Source: Perlucidibaca piscinae DSM 21586
GTDB lineage: Bacteria; Pseudomonadota; Gammaproteobacteria; Pseudomonadales; Moraxellaceae
Length of the DNA: 64,000 nucleotides
Reading direction: 5' to 3'
Assembly: GCF_000420045.1 (NCBI RefSeq)
Contig: NZ_ATUE01000007.1
Span: 186,001 to 250,000, forward strand
The position numbers and the translations under genes are program-made. Shown here piece after piece: positions 56,352 to 64,000 of this stretch. Position 1 is the stretch's first letter. Every line of letters begins with the position of its first letter. Below the pieces are notes generated by a model. That model worked only from the letters and a program-made list of their open reading frames with translations. It had not been told where the DNA came from and ran no database searches.

Positions 56352-57382
56352 GCCCGGAAGGCACTGGGTGTCTGGCCTGTCCACTGGCGGAAGGCACGGG
56401 TGAAGTTGGCCGGTTCGCGGTAGCCCAGCAGCCCGGCGATGCGGGCGATCTCCGGCTGCGGCGAGGCCAGCAGCTGCAGGGCATCGCGATGGCGGGCCTC
56501 GTCGAGCAGATGCTGGTAGCCGCTGCCCTGTTGCAGCAGCTGGCGGCGCAGGGTGCGCAGTGACAGGTGCAGACGGCGCGCCAGCTCCGCCGGTGACGGG
56601 TAGCCGGTGGCGGTGAGCAGCATTTCGGCACGTGCGCGTGCCAGCAGCGGCCGTGCCGAGGCCAGTTCGCCGAGCAGGGCGAGTTCGCGCTCGCACTGGC
56701 TCAGAGCCTGCTGCAGGCCCTCCGGATTGGCGGTCAGCAGCCGGCGCTCGAAGCGCTCCGTGTCATGCAGCACCACGCAGGTGCGCGGTTGCTGGTGACG
56801 CAGCGGCGGGCAGCGCGGGCGCAGGCGGTCGACGTGCGCGCCGGCAGGGAAGTCGAAGCAGACCTCGCCCTGCAGCGGTTCCGGACCGAGCAGGAACTGC
56901 ACGCCCTGGCAGAAGCTCAGCGTGGTGGCCTCGAGCATGAGCTGGCGCAGCCGCTCGGGCAGCACCAGTTCGGTCTCGAACACGAAGACGTGGCGAGTGT
57001 CATGCTCCTCGTGGCGGAAGCAGATGCCGCGGCCGCGCAGCGACCAGAAACGGTTGAGGATGTCGATGGCAGTGCGTGGCCGGTCGGCGCAGAGCAGGGC
57101 ATAGCCCATGCTGCCATGCGCCGTCAGCGGCATGCGCAGGCTGGCCTCGATGGCCAGACCGGTGTCGTCGGTGGCGTCCAGCAGGGCCTCGAGCAGGACC
57201 AGGAAGCGTCTCAGCGAGATCCGTCCGCCCAGGTCATCGACCAGCGCCGGATCGAGTCCCGCAGTCTGCAGCAGCGCCCGGGTATCGAGGCCGCGTTCGC
57301 CGGCGATGGCCAGGTAGGTGGCCGGATAGGTTACCGGCGTGTTGGGCAGGTCGGCCCAGTCAGGCAAGCTCAGCAGGGACAC
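56321..57382 (-). CDS. AraC-family regulator with arabinose-binding/OruR-like domain
   Basis: Protein of 353 residues: an N-terminal PF12625-like domain and the C-terminal AraC helix-turn-helix (PSPAELARRLHLSLRTLRRQL and EIARIAGLLGYREPANFTRAF). The start is uncertain: GTG 57382 has GGAGGT three bases upstream; TTG 57412 gives a longer protein. It is divergent from the PF10118 gene at 57494, which is its most likely target. Confidence 0.85.
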   Translation of the reverse strand: MSLLSLPDWADLPNTPVTYPATYLAIAGERGLDTRALLQTAGLDPALVDDLGGRISLRRFLVLLEALLDATDDTGLAIEASLRMPLTAHGSMGYALLCADRPRTAIDILNRFWSLRGRGICFRHEEHDTRHVFVFETELVLPERLRQLMLEATTLSFCQGVQFLLGPEPLQGEVCFDFPAGAHVDRLRPRCPPLRHQQPRTCVVLHDTERFERRLLTANPEGLQQALSQCERELALLGELASARPLLARARAEMLLTATGYPSPAELARRLHLSLRTLRRQLLQQGSGYQHLLDEARHRDALQLLASPQPEIARIAGLLGYREPANFTRAFRQWTGQTPSAFRAQALADHTRR

Positions 57383-57493
57383 CGGACCTCCGCATGTGGC
57401 CACCAATGACAAGCATGTTGTCCGCGCAGCATCTCACGGGGCGGCATTGCGCACCAGTATTCTGACCGGGTAGTCAACGATGAGGAATTCCCC

Positions 57494-58348
57494 ATGACCG
57501 CCGCCCTCGATACCCGTGCCGTGCAGCGTGCCGCCCTTGGCCAGCACGATCTCAAGGTCCGTCACATGAAGTTCGACCTGAGCGACGACATTCCCGAGTA
57601 CTGGTACGACAACGACCCGTTCAAGACTCTGCTGCTGTCGGCCATGTCAGGCGGCTTCCCCGAAGGAGAGCGCTTCTTCATCGATTCGGTGCGGCATTTC
57701 CGCGACCGTCTCACCGATCCGGCGCTGAAGGAGGCGGTGCGCGCCTTCATCGGCCAGGAGGGCCATCATTCCCGCGAGCATGGCCTGCTCAACGATTTCC
57801 TGGTGCGCCGCGGCCTGCCCATCGACGTCATCGACCGCAATGTCGGCGCCTTCATGCGCTTCATGAAGAAGCGCTTCTCGCCCGAGCGCCAGCTCGCGCA
57901 CACGGTGGCGGTCGAGCATTTCACCGCGATCCTGGCTGAAGGCTTCCTGCTGCCGGGCAGCGAGCTGGAGAAGATGGATCCGCGCATGGCGAAGCTGTGG
58001 GCCTGGCATGCCGTCGAGGAGGCCGAGCACAAGGCGGTGGCGTTCGACGTCTACAAGCAGACCGTGGATGACGAGTGGCTGCGACTGTCGGAGATGGCCA
58101 TGGTCACCGTGCTGTTTCTCGGCTTCACCGCCGTTGACCTGGTGCGTCTGCTGCAGACCCGCGGTCTGGCCAGCAGCCCGCGCCTGTGGCTGAAGGCCGT
58201 GAACGAGATGTGGGGCGTGCCGGGGCATTTCCGCAAGCTGATCCCGTCCTATCTGGCGTTCTACCGCCGCGACTTCCATCCTGACCAGATCGATGCCAGC
58301 GCCGCGCTGGCCCGGGTCAAGGCGCGCTACCTGGGCGACCAGGCCTGA
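57494..58348 (+). CDS. PF10118 predicted metal-dependent hydrolase (paralogue 2)
   Basis: Protein of 284 residues. Ferritin-like Glu/His motifs in GQEGHHSREHGLLND and WHAVEEAEHKAVAFD, in the same order as in the paralogue at 40119-40994. A hydrophobic stretch (MAMVTVLFLGFTAVDL) may touch the membrane. ATG 57494. Divergent from an AraC regulator. Confidence 0.8.
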   Translation: MTAALDTRAVQRAALGQHDLKVRHMKFDLSDDIPEYWYDNDPFKTLLLSAMSGGFPEGERFFIDSVRHFRDRLTDPALKEAVRAFIGQEGHHSREHGLLNDFLVRRGLPIDVIDRNVGAFMRFMKKRFSPERQLAHTVAVEHFTAILAEGFLLPGSELEKMDPRMAKLWAWHAVEEAEHKAVAFDVYKQTVDDEWLRLSEMAMVTVLFLGFTAVDLVRLLQTRGLASSPRLWLKAVNEMWGVPGHFRKLIPSYLAFYRRDFHPDQIDASAALARVKARYLGDQA

Positions 58349-58421
58349 GGCATCGTCAAGCCGGGCTGGCGTGCCTGCCCGCCCGGTGTGGATGGTGTCT
58401 TTTGATCAGCCAATCCAGCGA

Positions 58422-59072
58422 TCAGCCGATCCAGAGCAGCGCCAGACTGAGTGCGCCGGCATAGAACACGGCGATGGCCGGCCCGGCGATCAGCCGTGCC
58501 AGTGCGGTCTGGTGGCGCAACTGGCGCCAGGCCCAGAGTGCCAGCATGCACAGCGCTGCCTCAGGCAGCAGCGGATAGAGCGCGAAACCGGCAATCTGGG
58601 TCACGTCGACGGCATGCCACAGTGCCATCGGTCGAGCGGCCCACTCCCAGATCACGAACGCCAGCAGGCCGCTGGCACCTGTCCACAGATAGCCGTGCCG
58701 CCAAGCCTGGGCCAGGCGCAGCAGCGGCCACAGCAGCATGATCCAGAACCCCATGAAGTAGATCGGCACCGCACCGCCCAGCCGAGGCGCGCCATGATCG
58801 GGGAACTGCAGGGTCTGCATGCGCTCCACCAGCATCCAGTCGGCGCAGGGCAGGGCGATTGACAGCGGCAGCAGGAAGCGCCACAGCGCGAGTCCTTCGC
58901 GATCACCGCGCCACTGGCAGAACAGCGGCAGAGCCAGGTTGTAGAGCAGGGCGCACAGGCACAGCAGCAGACCCAGCCAGCGTCCCTGCACGGTCAGGGC
59001 GGCAGGAATCGCCGCCGCCATGAACACGGCATGAAAGGTCAGAACGTCACGAGGCACTCTCGACAGCCACAT
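58422..59072 (-). CDS. Integral membrane protein, unknown function
   Basis: Protein of 216 residues with about six membrane helices and Trp-rich loops (WMLVERM, WEWAARPMALW). No family is recognised. ATG 59072 follows GGAGG by nine bases; an ATG 6 bases upstream is also possible. It overlaps the epimerase gene by 26 bases, so the two are co-transcribed. It could serve transport or lipid modification. Confidence 0.62.
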   Translation of the reverse strand: MWLSRVPRDVLTFHAVFMAAAIPAALTVQGRWLGLLLCLCALLYNLALPLFCQWRGDREGLALWRFLLPLSIALPCADWMLVERMQTLQFPDHGAPRLGGAVPIYFMGFWIMLLWPLLRLAQAWRHGYLWTGASGLLAFVIWEWAARPMALWHAVDVTQIAGFALYPLLPEAALCMLALWAWRQLRHQTALARLIAGPAIAVFYAGALSLALLWIG

Positions 59073-60060
59073 CCTCATCCACCTCCCGGTAACGGAACAG
59101 GTCACGCATGCCGGCATCGAGCTGGATATGCGGGACATAGCCAAGCACGTCGCGCGCCTTTCTGATGTCGTAGCGATGCCGGCGCAGCACGAAACGCAGG
59201 GATTCGCTGGAAATGGGTTCGAAGCGTGCACTGGCCCACCAGAACAGCTTGCCCAGGCGCAACAGGAGCGTCGCTGCCGTCGTGCTGACCAGGGGCAGCG
59301 GCCTGTGCACCATGCGCGCATGCCAGCCAAAGAACTCGGCACAGGACACCGTGACGCCATCGGTGATGTTGAAGACCTGGCCACGCACCGTGTCAGGCGT
59401 GGTGCGCAGCTGCTGCCAGACCAGCAGCATGGCATCGATGAGGTTGTCGACATGCAGGGGGTTGAGCACGCCGCGGCCGCGATCGGGAAGCGCGAACTGC
59501 AGATTGCGCAGCAGCTCCAGCGGGCGATCCACCCAGGCCTTGCAGCCAGGACCGTAAAGCTCGCTGGGACGCAGGATCACCGCATCCAGCGTGCCGGCGT
59601 CGATGCGCTCGCGGACCAGCCGCTCACCAGCGATCTTGGTGGTGTTGTAGACGTTGCCCTGGCCCTGGGTGGCGGTGTCTTCGTCGGCATCAGGCGGATA
59701 GTCGAAACCGTAGACCATCACGCTGGAAACATGGATCAGGTGGCGCAGGCCAAGCTCCTCCATGACCGCACATACCGAGTCGGTGCCATGCACGTTGTCA
59801 TGTTCGAACGCGGCAAGCGGACCGTCCTCCCCGACCCGGGCAGCAGTGTGCATGACCACGTCGGCGCCATCCAGGCAGCGACGCAGCGCGTCGCGGTCAT
59901 TGATGTCGGCGATGACCACCTGGGCGCCGCGAGCACGGGCGCGCAGTCCTGCGGTGGCATCCCGGTCTATGCCGCGCACGCTCCAGCCCAGGGCGATGGT
60001 ACGTTCCACCAGACGCAATCCCAGCGATCCACCGATGCCGGTAATGGCCACAACGGTCAT
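59047..60060 (-). CDS. NAD-dependent epimerase/3-beta-HSD-like oxidoreductase (paralogue 2)
   Basis: Protein of 337 residues. Extended SDR with NAD motif GIGGSLGLR, VSSVMVYGFDYP, YNTTKIAGE and LNPLHVDNLIDAML, nearly the same landmark phrases as the protein at 20546-21529. It is probably a sterol- or lipid-directed oxidoreductase. It overlaps the membrane protein gene downstream. ATG 60060. Confidence 0.85.
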   Translation of the reverse strand: MTVVAITGIGGSLGLRLVERTIALGWSVRGIDRDATAGLRARARGAQVVIADINDRDALRRCLDGADVVMHTAARVGEDGPLAAFEHDNVHGTDSVCAVMEELGLRHLIHVSSVMVYGFDYPPDADEDTATQGQGNVYNTTKIAGERLVRERIDAGTLDAVILRPSELYGPGCKAWVDRPLELLRNLQFALPDRGRGVLNPLHVDNLIDAMLLVWQQLRTTPDTVRGQVFNITDGVTVSCAEFFGWHARMVHRPLPLVSTTAATLLLRLGKLFWWASARFEPISSESLRFVLRRHRYDIRKARDVLGYVPHIQLDAGMRDLFRYREVDEDVAVESAS

Positions 60061-60352
60061 GACCAGAGCCTCCGCAACTGGCTGAACGCCATCAGGGCAA
60101 GGTGAATAGGCACGTTGACTGCTCCCGTCATGGGGGGTGTTGAAACCATCCGTTGTCGGATTCAGGGTCGTTCAAGAACAACCGAAATGCAAGCGGACAC
60201 GATCAGCCGTCGTTGTAGACGCTCCACGGAGCGAGAACAAGTCTCGTTATTCCAAATGTCGGATTTTTGAACGAAATCCGCAGAATGAGGTCGTGCAGTT
60301 GCCGGGGGGCGGGGTGAAAGTGGCGTGATGCCGTGTCAGGGCCGTGCGGAAA
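60061..60352. other. Longest gap without a supported gene
   Basis: Between the epimerase start and the hairpin behind the acyl-CoA synthetase gene no supported coding frame is seen. A short open frame at 60137-60328 on the plus strand has no ribosome binding site and an ordinary composition. Only a small inverted pair, CGAGA/TCTCG near 60232-60246, stands out. The gap probably carries the epimerase promoter. Confidence 0.5.
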
Positions 60353-60378
60353 CCTGCCGGCAGCGTGCTGCCGGCAGG
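60353..60378. terminator. Hairpin terminator after the acyl-CoA synthetase gene
   Basis: A perfect 11-bp stem (60353-60363 with 60368-60378) and a 4-base loop stand 10 bases after the synthetase stop. On the minus strand it is followed by TTTCC. Confidence 0.65.
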
Positions 60379-60388
60379 CGGGTGATGC

Positions 60389-62218
60389 TCAGAAACGGAA
60401 TTTTCCGGCCAGGATGTCCGCGTGGACAGCGGCATCCAGCGGCACGAAGTCGCTGTTGCCGGGCAGCATCACGAACAGGGGTTCGTCGCCGCACAGTGAC
60501 GGATCGAAACCTTCCTGCTTGAGGCCGGATTTCTGGTACTTGAAGGTCCCGGTGGTCTCCATGGCCGCCTTGACGCGCAGGAATACCGGTACGGCATAGG
60601 GCGGCAGCTCGCGACGCAGGTAGGTGGCGAGATTGGAGAAGTCGACCGTGTGACCGGCGTGCGGGGTGATGGCGGCCATGCCGGCGCGACCGTTGGTGTT
60701 GGGAATCTCGACCCCGTAGACCACGGCCTCCGCCAGGCTGTGGTGGCCGGTCATGATGTTCTCGACCTCGGTGGTCGACACGTTCTCGCCCTTCCAGCGG
60801 AAGGTGTCGCCGGTACGGTCGACGAACTGGGCATGGCGGAAGCCGATGTCGCGCATGAGGTCGCCGGTGTTGAAGTAGCGATCGCCCTTCTTGAACACGT
60901 CGGTGAAGATGCAGCTGACGTTCTTGCCGCTGTCGGTGTAGCCATCGAACGGTGTCTTGTCACTGATCTCGCCGATCATCAGGCCGACTTCGCCCTGCTT
61001 GACCTTGATCATGCGGCCTTTCCTGTCACGCACCGGGGCTTCGGCTTCCTTGTCGTACTTGACGATGGCGTAGGGCACGGGCGAGAAGCCGACGGTGTTG
61101 TCGAAATTGAAGATGTTGCTGAAGCCGACGTTGCCCTCGGAGGAACCGTACAGCTCGGCAACCACCTCGATGCCGAAACGCTCCTTGAACTGGCGCCAGA
61201 TCGACGGACGCAGGCCGTTGCCGACCATCTTGCGCACGGCATGGGCACGGTCACCCTCACCGGCCGGCTTTTCCAGCAGATAACGGCAGAGTTCGCCGAC
61301 ATAGCCAAAGGCCGTGGCCTTGTACTTGCGGCAGTCATCCCAGAATTCACTGGCCGAGAACTTGCGGCGAATGGCCAGACCGCTGCGACCGGCAATGACG
61401 GCGCCCCAGCACACCACCATGGCGGTGGCGTGGTAGAGCGGCAGGGTCGAGTAGAGCACGTCATCACGTCCCAGCCCGAGGCTGAAGCCGAGACCGCCGT
61501 AGGCCTTCATCCAGCGCCCGTTGTTGAACACGGCCGCCTTGGGCAGACCGGTGGTGCCGGAGGTATAGATGTAGAACAGACCGTCAAGACGATGGATGTG
61601 CTGCGCGGTCGGCGGGTTGTAGCCGGGGCTGGCGACAGCTTCCTCGGCCAGGTTGCGAAGACCCTCGGGGGCCTGTCCGGCGTGCTGGCTGCAGTCGGCG
61701 TCATCGAGCCAGAACAGCTGGCTGTCCGAGAGAAGCAGGTCGGCACGCACGTCCATGACATTGGCGGCGCATTCGGCGCCGGTGACCAGCACCGACGGCT
61801 TGACCAGGTTGATGCTGTGGGTCAGCACCTTGCCGGTCTGCGAGGTGTTGACCAGGGCGGCGATGACGCCGATCTTGCTCAGCGCCAGCGCGGTCACCAG
61901 CAGTTCCGGACGGTTCTCGATCAGTACCGTGGCGACATCACCCTTCTTCAGGCCCTGGCGCAGGAAGACGTGAGCCAGGCGGTTGGCCCACTGGTTGAAT
62001 TCGCTGTAGGTGAAGCTGACATCACGGTAAAGAATGGCGACGCCCTGCGGATTTTCCCGCACGGCCTGCTCGAAGGCCCAGGCCAGGCCTACCGTCTTGT
62101 CATTGCTGGTGTTGTTGGCAAGCAGCAGGCCTTGCACCATGCGCGGCAGGCGCGGCAGCAGATCGGGCAGCTTGCGGGCCACATCGATGGGAGAAATGAC
62201 GTCGGCGTGAGTTGTCAT
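60389..62218 (-). CDS. Very-long-chain acyl-CoA synthetase (FATP/FadD type)
   Basis: Protein of 609 residues. AMP-binding motif YTSGTTGLPKA, then GYVGELCRYLL, ELYGSSEGNVGF, NTGDLMRD and FRWKGENVSTTEVE, as in mammalian FATP/very-long-chain acyl-CoA synthetases. It activates long-chain or branched acids with ATP and CoA at the membrane, feeding beta-oxidation. GAGGA element before ATG 62218. Confidence 0.92.
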   Translation of the reverse strand: MTTHADVISPIDVARKLPDLLPRLPRMVQGLLLANNTSNDKTVGLAWAFEQAVRENPQGVAILYRDVSFTYSEFNQWANRLAHVFLRQGLKKGDVATVLIENRPELLVTALALSKIGVIAALVNTSQTGKVLTHSINLVKPSVLVTGAECAANVMDVRADLLLSDSQLFWLDDADCSQHAGQAPEGLRNLAEEAVASPGYNPPTAQHIHRLDGLFYIYTSGTTGLPKAAVFNNGRWMKAYGGLGFSLGLGRDDVLYSTLPLYHATAMVVCWGAVIAGRSGLAIRRKFSASEFWDDCRKYKATAFGYVGELCRYLLEKPAGEGDRAHAVRKMVGNGLRPSIWRQFKERFGIEVVAELYGSSEGNVGFSNIFNFDNTVGFSPVPYAIVKYDKEAEAPVRDRKGRMIKVKQGEVGLMIGEISDKTPFDGYTDSGKNVSCIFTDVFKKGDRYFNTGDLMRDIGFRHAQFVDRTGDTFRWKGENVSTTEVENIMTGHHSLAEAVVYGVEIPNTNGRAGMAAITPHAGHTVDFSNLATYLRRELPPYAVPVFLRVKAAMETTGTFKYQKSGLKQEGFDPSLCGDEPLFVMLPGNSDFVPLDAAVHADILAGKFRF

Positions 62219-62354
62219 GCTTTTTGTCCTCAGCAGCCTCTCGGGGCGCTTGCTGGCGAGCGTCTGTGCAACGCAATGGTGGGCGCGGAAGCGTGTTCCA
62301 CGCGGTCGGACGCTAACTTAACTGTGCTAAGGAGATGCTGCAAGACTTGACGGA

Positions 62355-62392
62355 CTCGCCCCCGACAGGCAGGAAGCCTGTGCGGGGGCGAG
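62355..62392 (-). terminator. Large hairpin after the protease gene
   Basis: A 16-bp stem with one bulged G (62355-62370 with 62376-62392) and a 5-base loop stand 25 bases after the protease stop, between it and the acyl-CoA synthetase promoter. Confidence 0.7.
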
Positions 62393-62416
62393 CGGGTGGA
62401 GCGGAAAGGGCAGTGT

Positions 62417-63994
62417 CTAGTTCGGCTGGCCGTAGAAGGTGTAGCTGCCGCTGCCGCTGACCACCTGGACACGCCAGCGGTAGGTCCCGGCGCCGGCCGA
62501 ATAGGTCAGATCGACGCTGCTGCCAGTGGCACTGGAGGCGACGTTGGCCCATTTGCGGGTCTTGGCGTTCTGCTTGTCGAGGAAAATCCTGCCGGTCATG
62601 TTGCTCGGTGCGCGCAGGTAGCCGCGAAGTGCCATGGACTGCGTGGTTCTGAAACCGGCACTGGAGGGCAGGGTGGCGACCGAGCCGGCACTGGCTGTCA
62701 CGCTGTAGGGCTGGCAGTTGCTGCATGGCGCGGCCGCTGGCTGTTCGGGTGGCGGTGCCGGCGGCAGCACGGTGCCGGCCGGCATCTGCAGCAGACGATC
62801 CGGCGAGCCGGTGCCTTCGCTGCCGACAATGTCCTTGACGCTCTCGTTGATCAGCAGGGTGGCGACCTGTTCCTGGGTGGCGGACGGGTTCAGGGTCAGG
62901 TGGTGCGCCACCACGCCGGCCACATGCGGTGCGGCCATCGAGGTGCCGCTGTAGCTGGCGGTGGCGGTGGTGCCGGTATGCACCGACGACAGGATGCCGA
63001 CGCCAGGGGCGAACACGTCAACGCAGCTGCCGAAGTTGGAGAAGCTGGCACGGGCGTCGTTGCTGCTGGTGGCGCCGACGGTGAGAATTTCCGGGGTGCC
63101 GGCCGGGGAATAGGCGCAGGCATCGGCGTTGCTGTTGCCGGCGGCGGCAACCACCAGCACGCGGTTGGCGACAGCCTTCTTCACCGCGTCATTGAAGGGC
63201 GTGTAGGTGCTGGACGACAGCGACAGGTTGATCACCGCCGGCCAGGCCTGACCGGCACTGCGCTGACCGCTGACGTGACTGATCACCCAGTCGATGCCGG
63301 CGATGGCGCCGGAGACGGTGCCACCGCCATCGCAGCCCAGCACGCGCACGGCATGCACGGTGGCTTGCTTGGCGACGCCATAGGTGGTGCCGGCTGCCGT
63401 GCCGGAGACATGGGTGCCATGGCCGTTGCAGTCGTTGGTGTTGGTGGCGTTGATGGCGCCATCCTCGTTGGCGATGAAGTTGCGGCCGGTGCCGAGGCGA
63501 CCGGTGAACTGGCTGTGGCTGGCGAGGATGCCGGTATCCAGCACGTAGATGTGGGCAGCGTTGGCGGCGGCATCCGGGTAGGTGAACTGGCCGTTGAGAC
63601 CGGTTGGCTGGTCAATGCGATCCAGTCCCCAGGGAGCCGACGACTGGGTGGCGGCGACCGCGACATACTGGTCCTGGTCAACACGCAGCACCGACTTGTT
63701 CTTGCGCAGGGCATTGGCCTGGCCGGCGGTCAGGCCCGCCGCGAAACCCTGCATGGCGCGTTCGTAGACATGACGCAGCGGGGCATTGCCGACTTCGCGC
63801 ACCATCGCTTCGGCGATGTCACGACCATTGGCCTTGCCGTACTGCTTGCGAGCCTTGGCCAGATCAATGGTGACCACGTAGGAATTGCTGACCGGCCCGC
63901 GCTTGGCGCGCTGCAGGTCGGGATCAATGCTGGCATGCGCGCTGGTGGCGGTCAGCACGGCGGTGGTGGCAAGGGCGAGCAGCTGTTTCTTCAT
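62417..63994 (-). CDS. Secreted subtilisin-like (S8, proteinase K group) protease
   Basis: Protein of 525 residues. Signal peptide to about residue 22, an inhibitor I9 propeptide (SYVVTIDL to about 110), then the S8 domain with the triad Asp in YVLDTGI, His in [11 protein letters not shown] and Ser in [12 protein letters not shown] Pro-rich linker ([11 protein letters not shown]) leads to a C-terminal domain of about 95 residues beginning with CSNCQPY. It resembles proteinase K-like extracellular enzymes. Complete in the window; ATG 63994 is six bases from the right edge. Confidence 0.92.
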   Translation of the reverse strand: MKKQLLALATTAVLTATSAHASIDPDLQRAKRGPVSNSYVVTIDLAKARKQYGKANGRDIAEAMVREVGNAPLRHVYERAMQGFAAGLTAGQANALRKNKSVLRVDQDQYVAVAATQSSAPWGLDRIDQPTGLNGQFTYPDAAANAAHIYVLDTGILASHSQFTGRLGTGRNFIANEDGAINATNTNDCNGHGTHVSGTAAGTTYGVAKQATVHAVRVLGCDGGGTVSGAIAGIDWVISHVSGQRSAGQAWPAVINLSLSSSTYTPFNDAVKKAVANRVLVVAAAGNSNADACAYSPAGTPEILTVGATSSNDARASFSNFGSCVDVFAPGVGILSSVHTGTTATASYSGTSMAAPHVAGVVAHHLTLNPSATQEQVATLLINESVKDIVGSEGTGSPDRLLQMPAGTVLPPAPPPEQPAAAPCSNCQPYSVTASAGSVATLPSSAGFRTTQSMALRGYLRAPSNMTGRIFLDKQNAKTRKWANVASSATGSSVDLTYSAGAGTYRWRVQVVSGSGSYTFYGQPN

Positions 63995-64000
63995 GATCAG

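Noticed and set aside
60137..60328. Short plus-strand frame in the largest gap
   Set aside because: No ribosome binding site, no family, ordinary composition.

Overview
The window is 64 kb of GC-rich chromosomal DNA from an aerobic, heterotrophic gammaproteobacterium. It is tightly packed, with one clear gap above 300 bases and many ATGA or GTGA stop/start overlaps. A full-length PlsB-type glycerol-3-phosphate acyltransferase, CueR/CopA/CopB copper genes of Pseudomonas type, a CYP153 operon beside an AraC-type regulator, and many lipid-oxidising enzymes point to a hydrocarbon or lipid degrader of the Alcanivorax, Solimonadaceae or marine Pseudomonadales kind. The genus cannot be fixed by reading alone. 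I saw no rRNA, tRNA, CRISPR array, transposase or integrase.

Layout. 0-0.7 kb: tail of an AbiEii-type nucleotidyltransferase toxin and a bidirectional terminator. 0.9-8.8 kb: an SDR-like reductase, a class V aminotransferase, and a minus-strand run of Baeyer-Villiger monooxygenase, two SDRs, alpha/beta hydrolase and DUF2505 protein, opposite a TetR regulator with repeated operators. 8.8-14.7 kb: ferredoxin, CYP153 P450, membrane desaturase/hydroxylase and ferredoxin reductase on the minus strand, with an AraC regulator and an SDR on the plus strand. 14.8-19.4 kb: CHASE/PAS histidine kinase and PlsB. 19.4-23.5 kb: variant metallo-beta-lactamase-fold protein, epimerase, SDR and a divergent AraC regulator. 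23.5-25.0 kb: a lower-GC insert with a lipoprotein and an HNH nuclease. 25.0-29.3 kb: PadR regulator with two operators, FadH, NTF2-like protein and a YheT-type hydrolase. 29.3-34.9 kb: a five-gene copper operon behind a CueR-type promoter.

34.9-43.9 kb: TetR, an MpaB/DUF2236 oxygenase, P450, two SDRs, a PF10118 protein, a CDF transporter, and a second BVMO/TetR pair. 44.0-51.5 kb: a membrane protein and a minus-strand acyl-CoA module (MaoC-like protein, thiolase lacking its nucleophilic Cys, SDR, acyl-CoA dehydrogenase, phosphotransferase) opposite an AraC regulator. 51.5-56.4 kb: methyltransferase, orphan ParA, BLUF photoreceptor, photolyase/cryptochrome and a DASH-like cryptochrome. 56.3-64 kb: AraC regulator, second PF10118 protein, membrane protein, second epimerase, very-long-chain acyl-CoA synthetase and a secreted S8 protease.

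Common theme: oxidation of hydrophobic substrates. Oxygenases (two BVMOs, two P450s, MpaB, desaturase) introduce oxygen, SDRs and hydrolases process the alcohols, ketones and esters, and acyl-CoA enzymes feed beta-oxidation. Each block has its own TetR, PadR or AraC regulator, often with visible palindromes or repeats. The most unusual items are the light-sensing/photolyase cluster, the CYP153 operon carrying a desaturase, the thiolase without its catalytic cysteine, and the variant MBL-fold protein.
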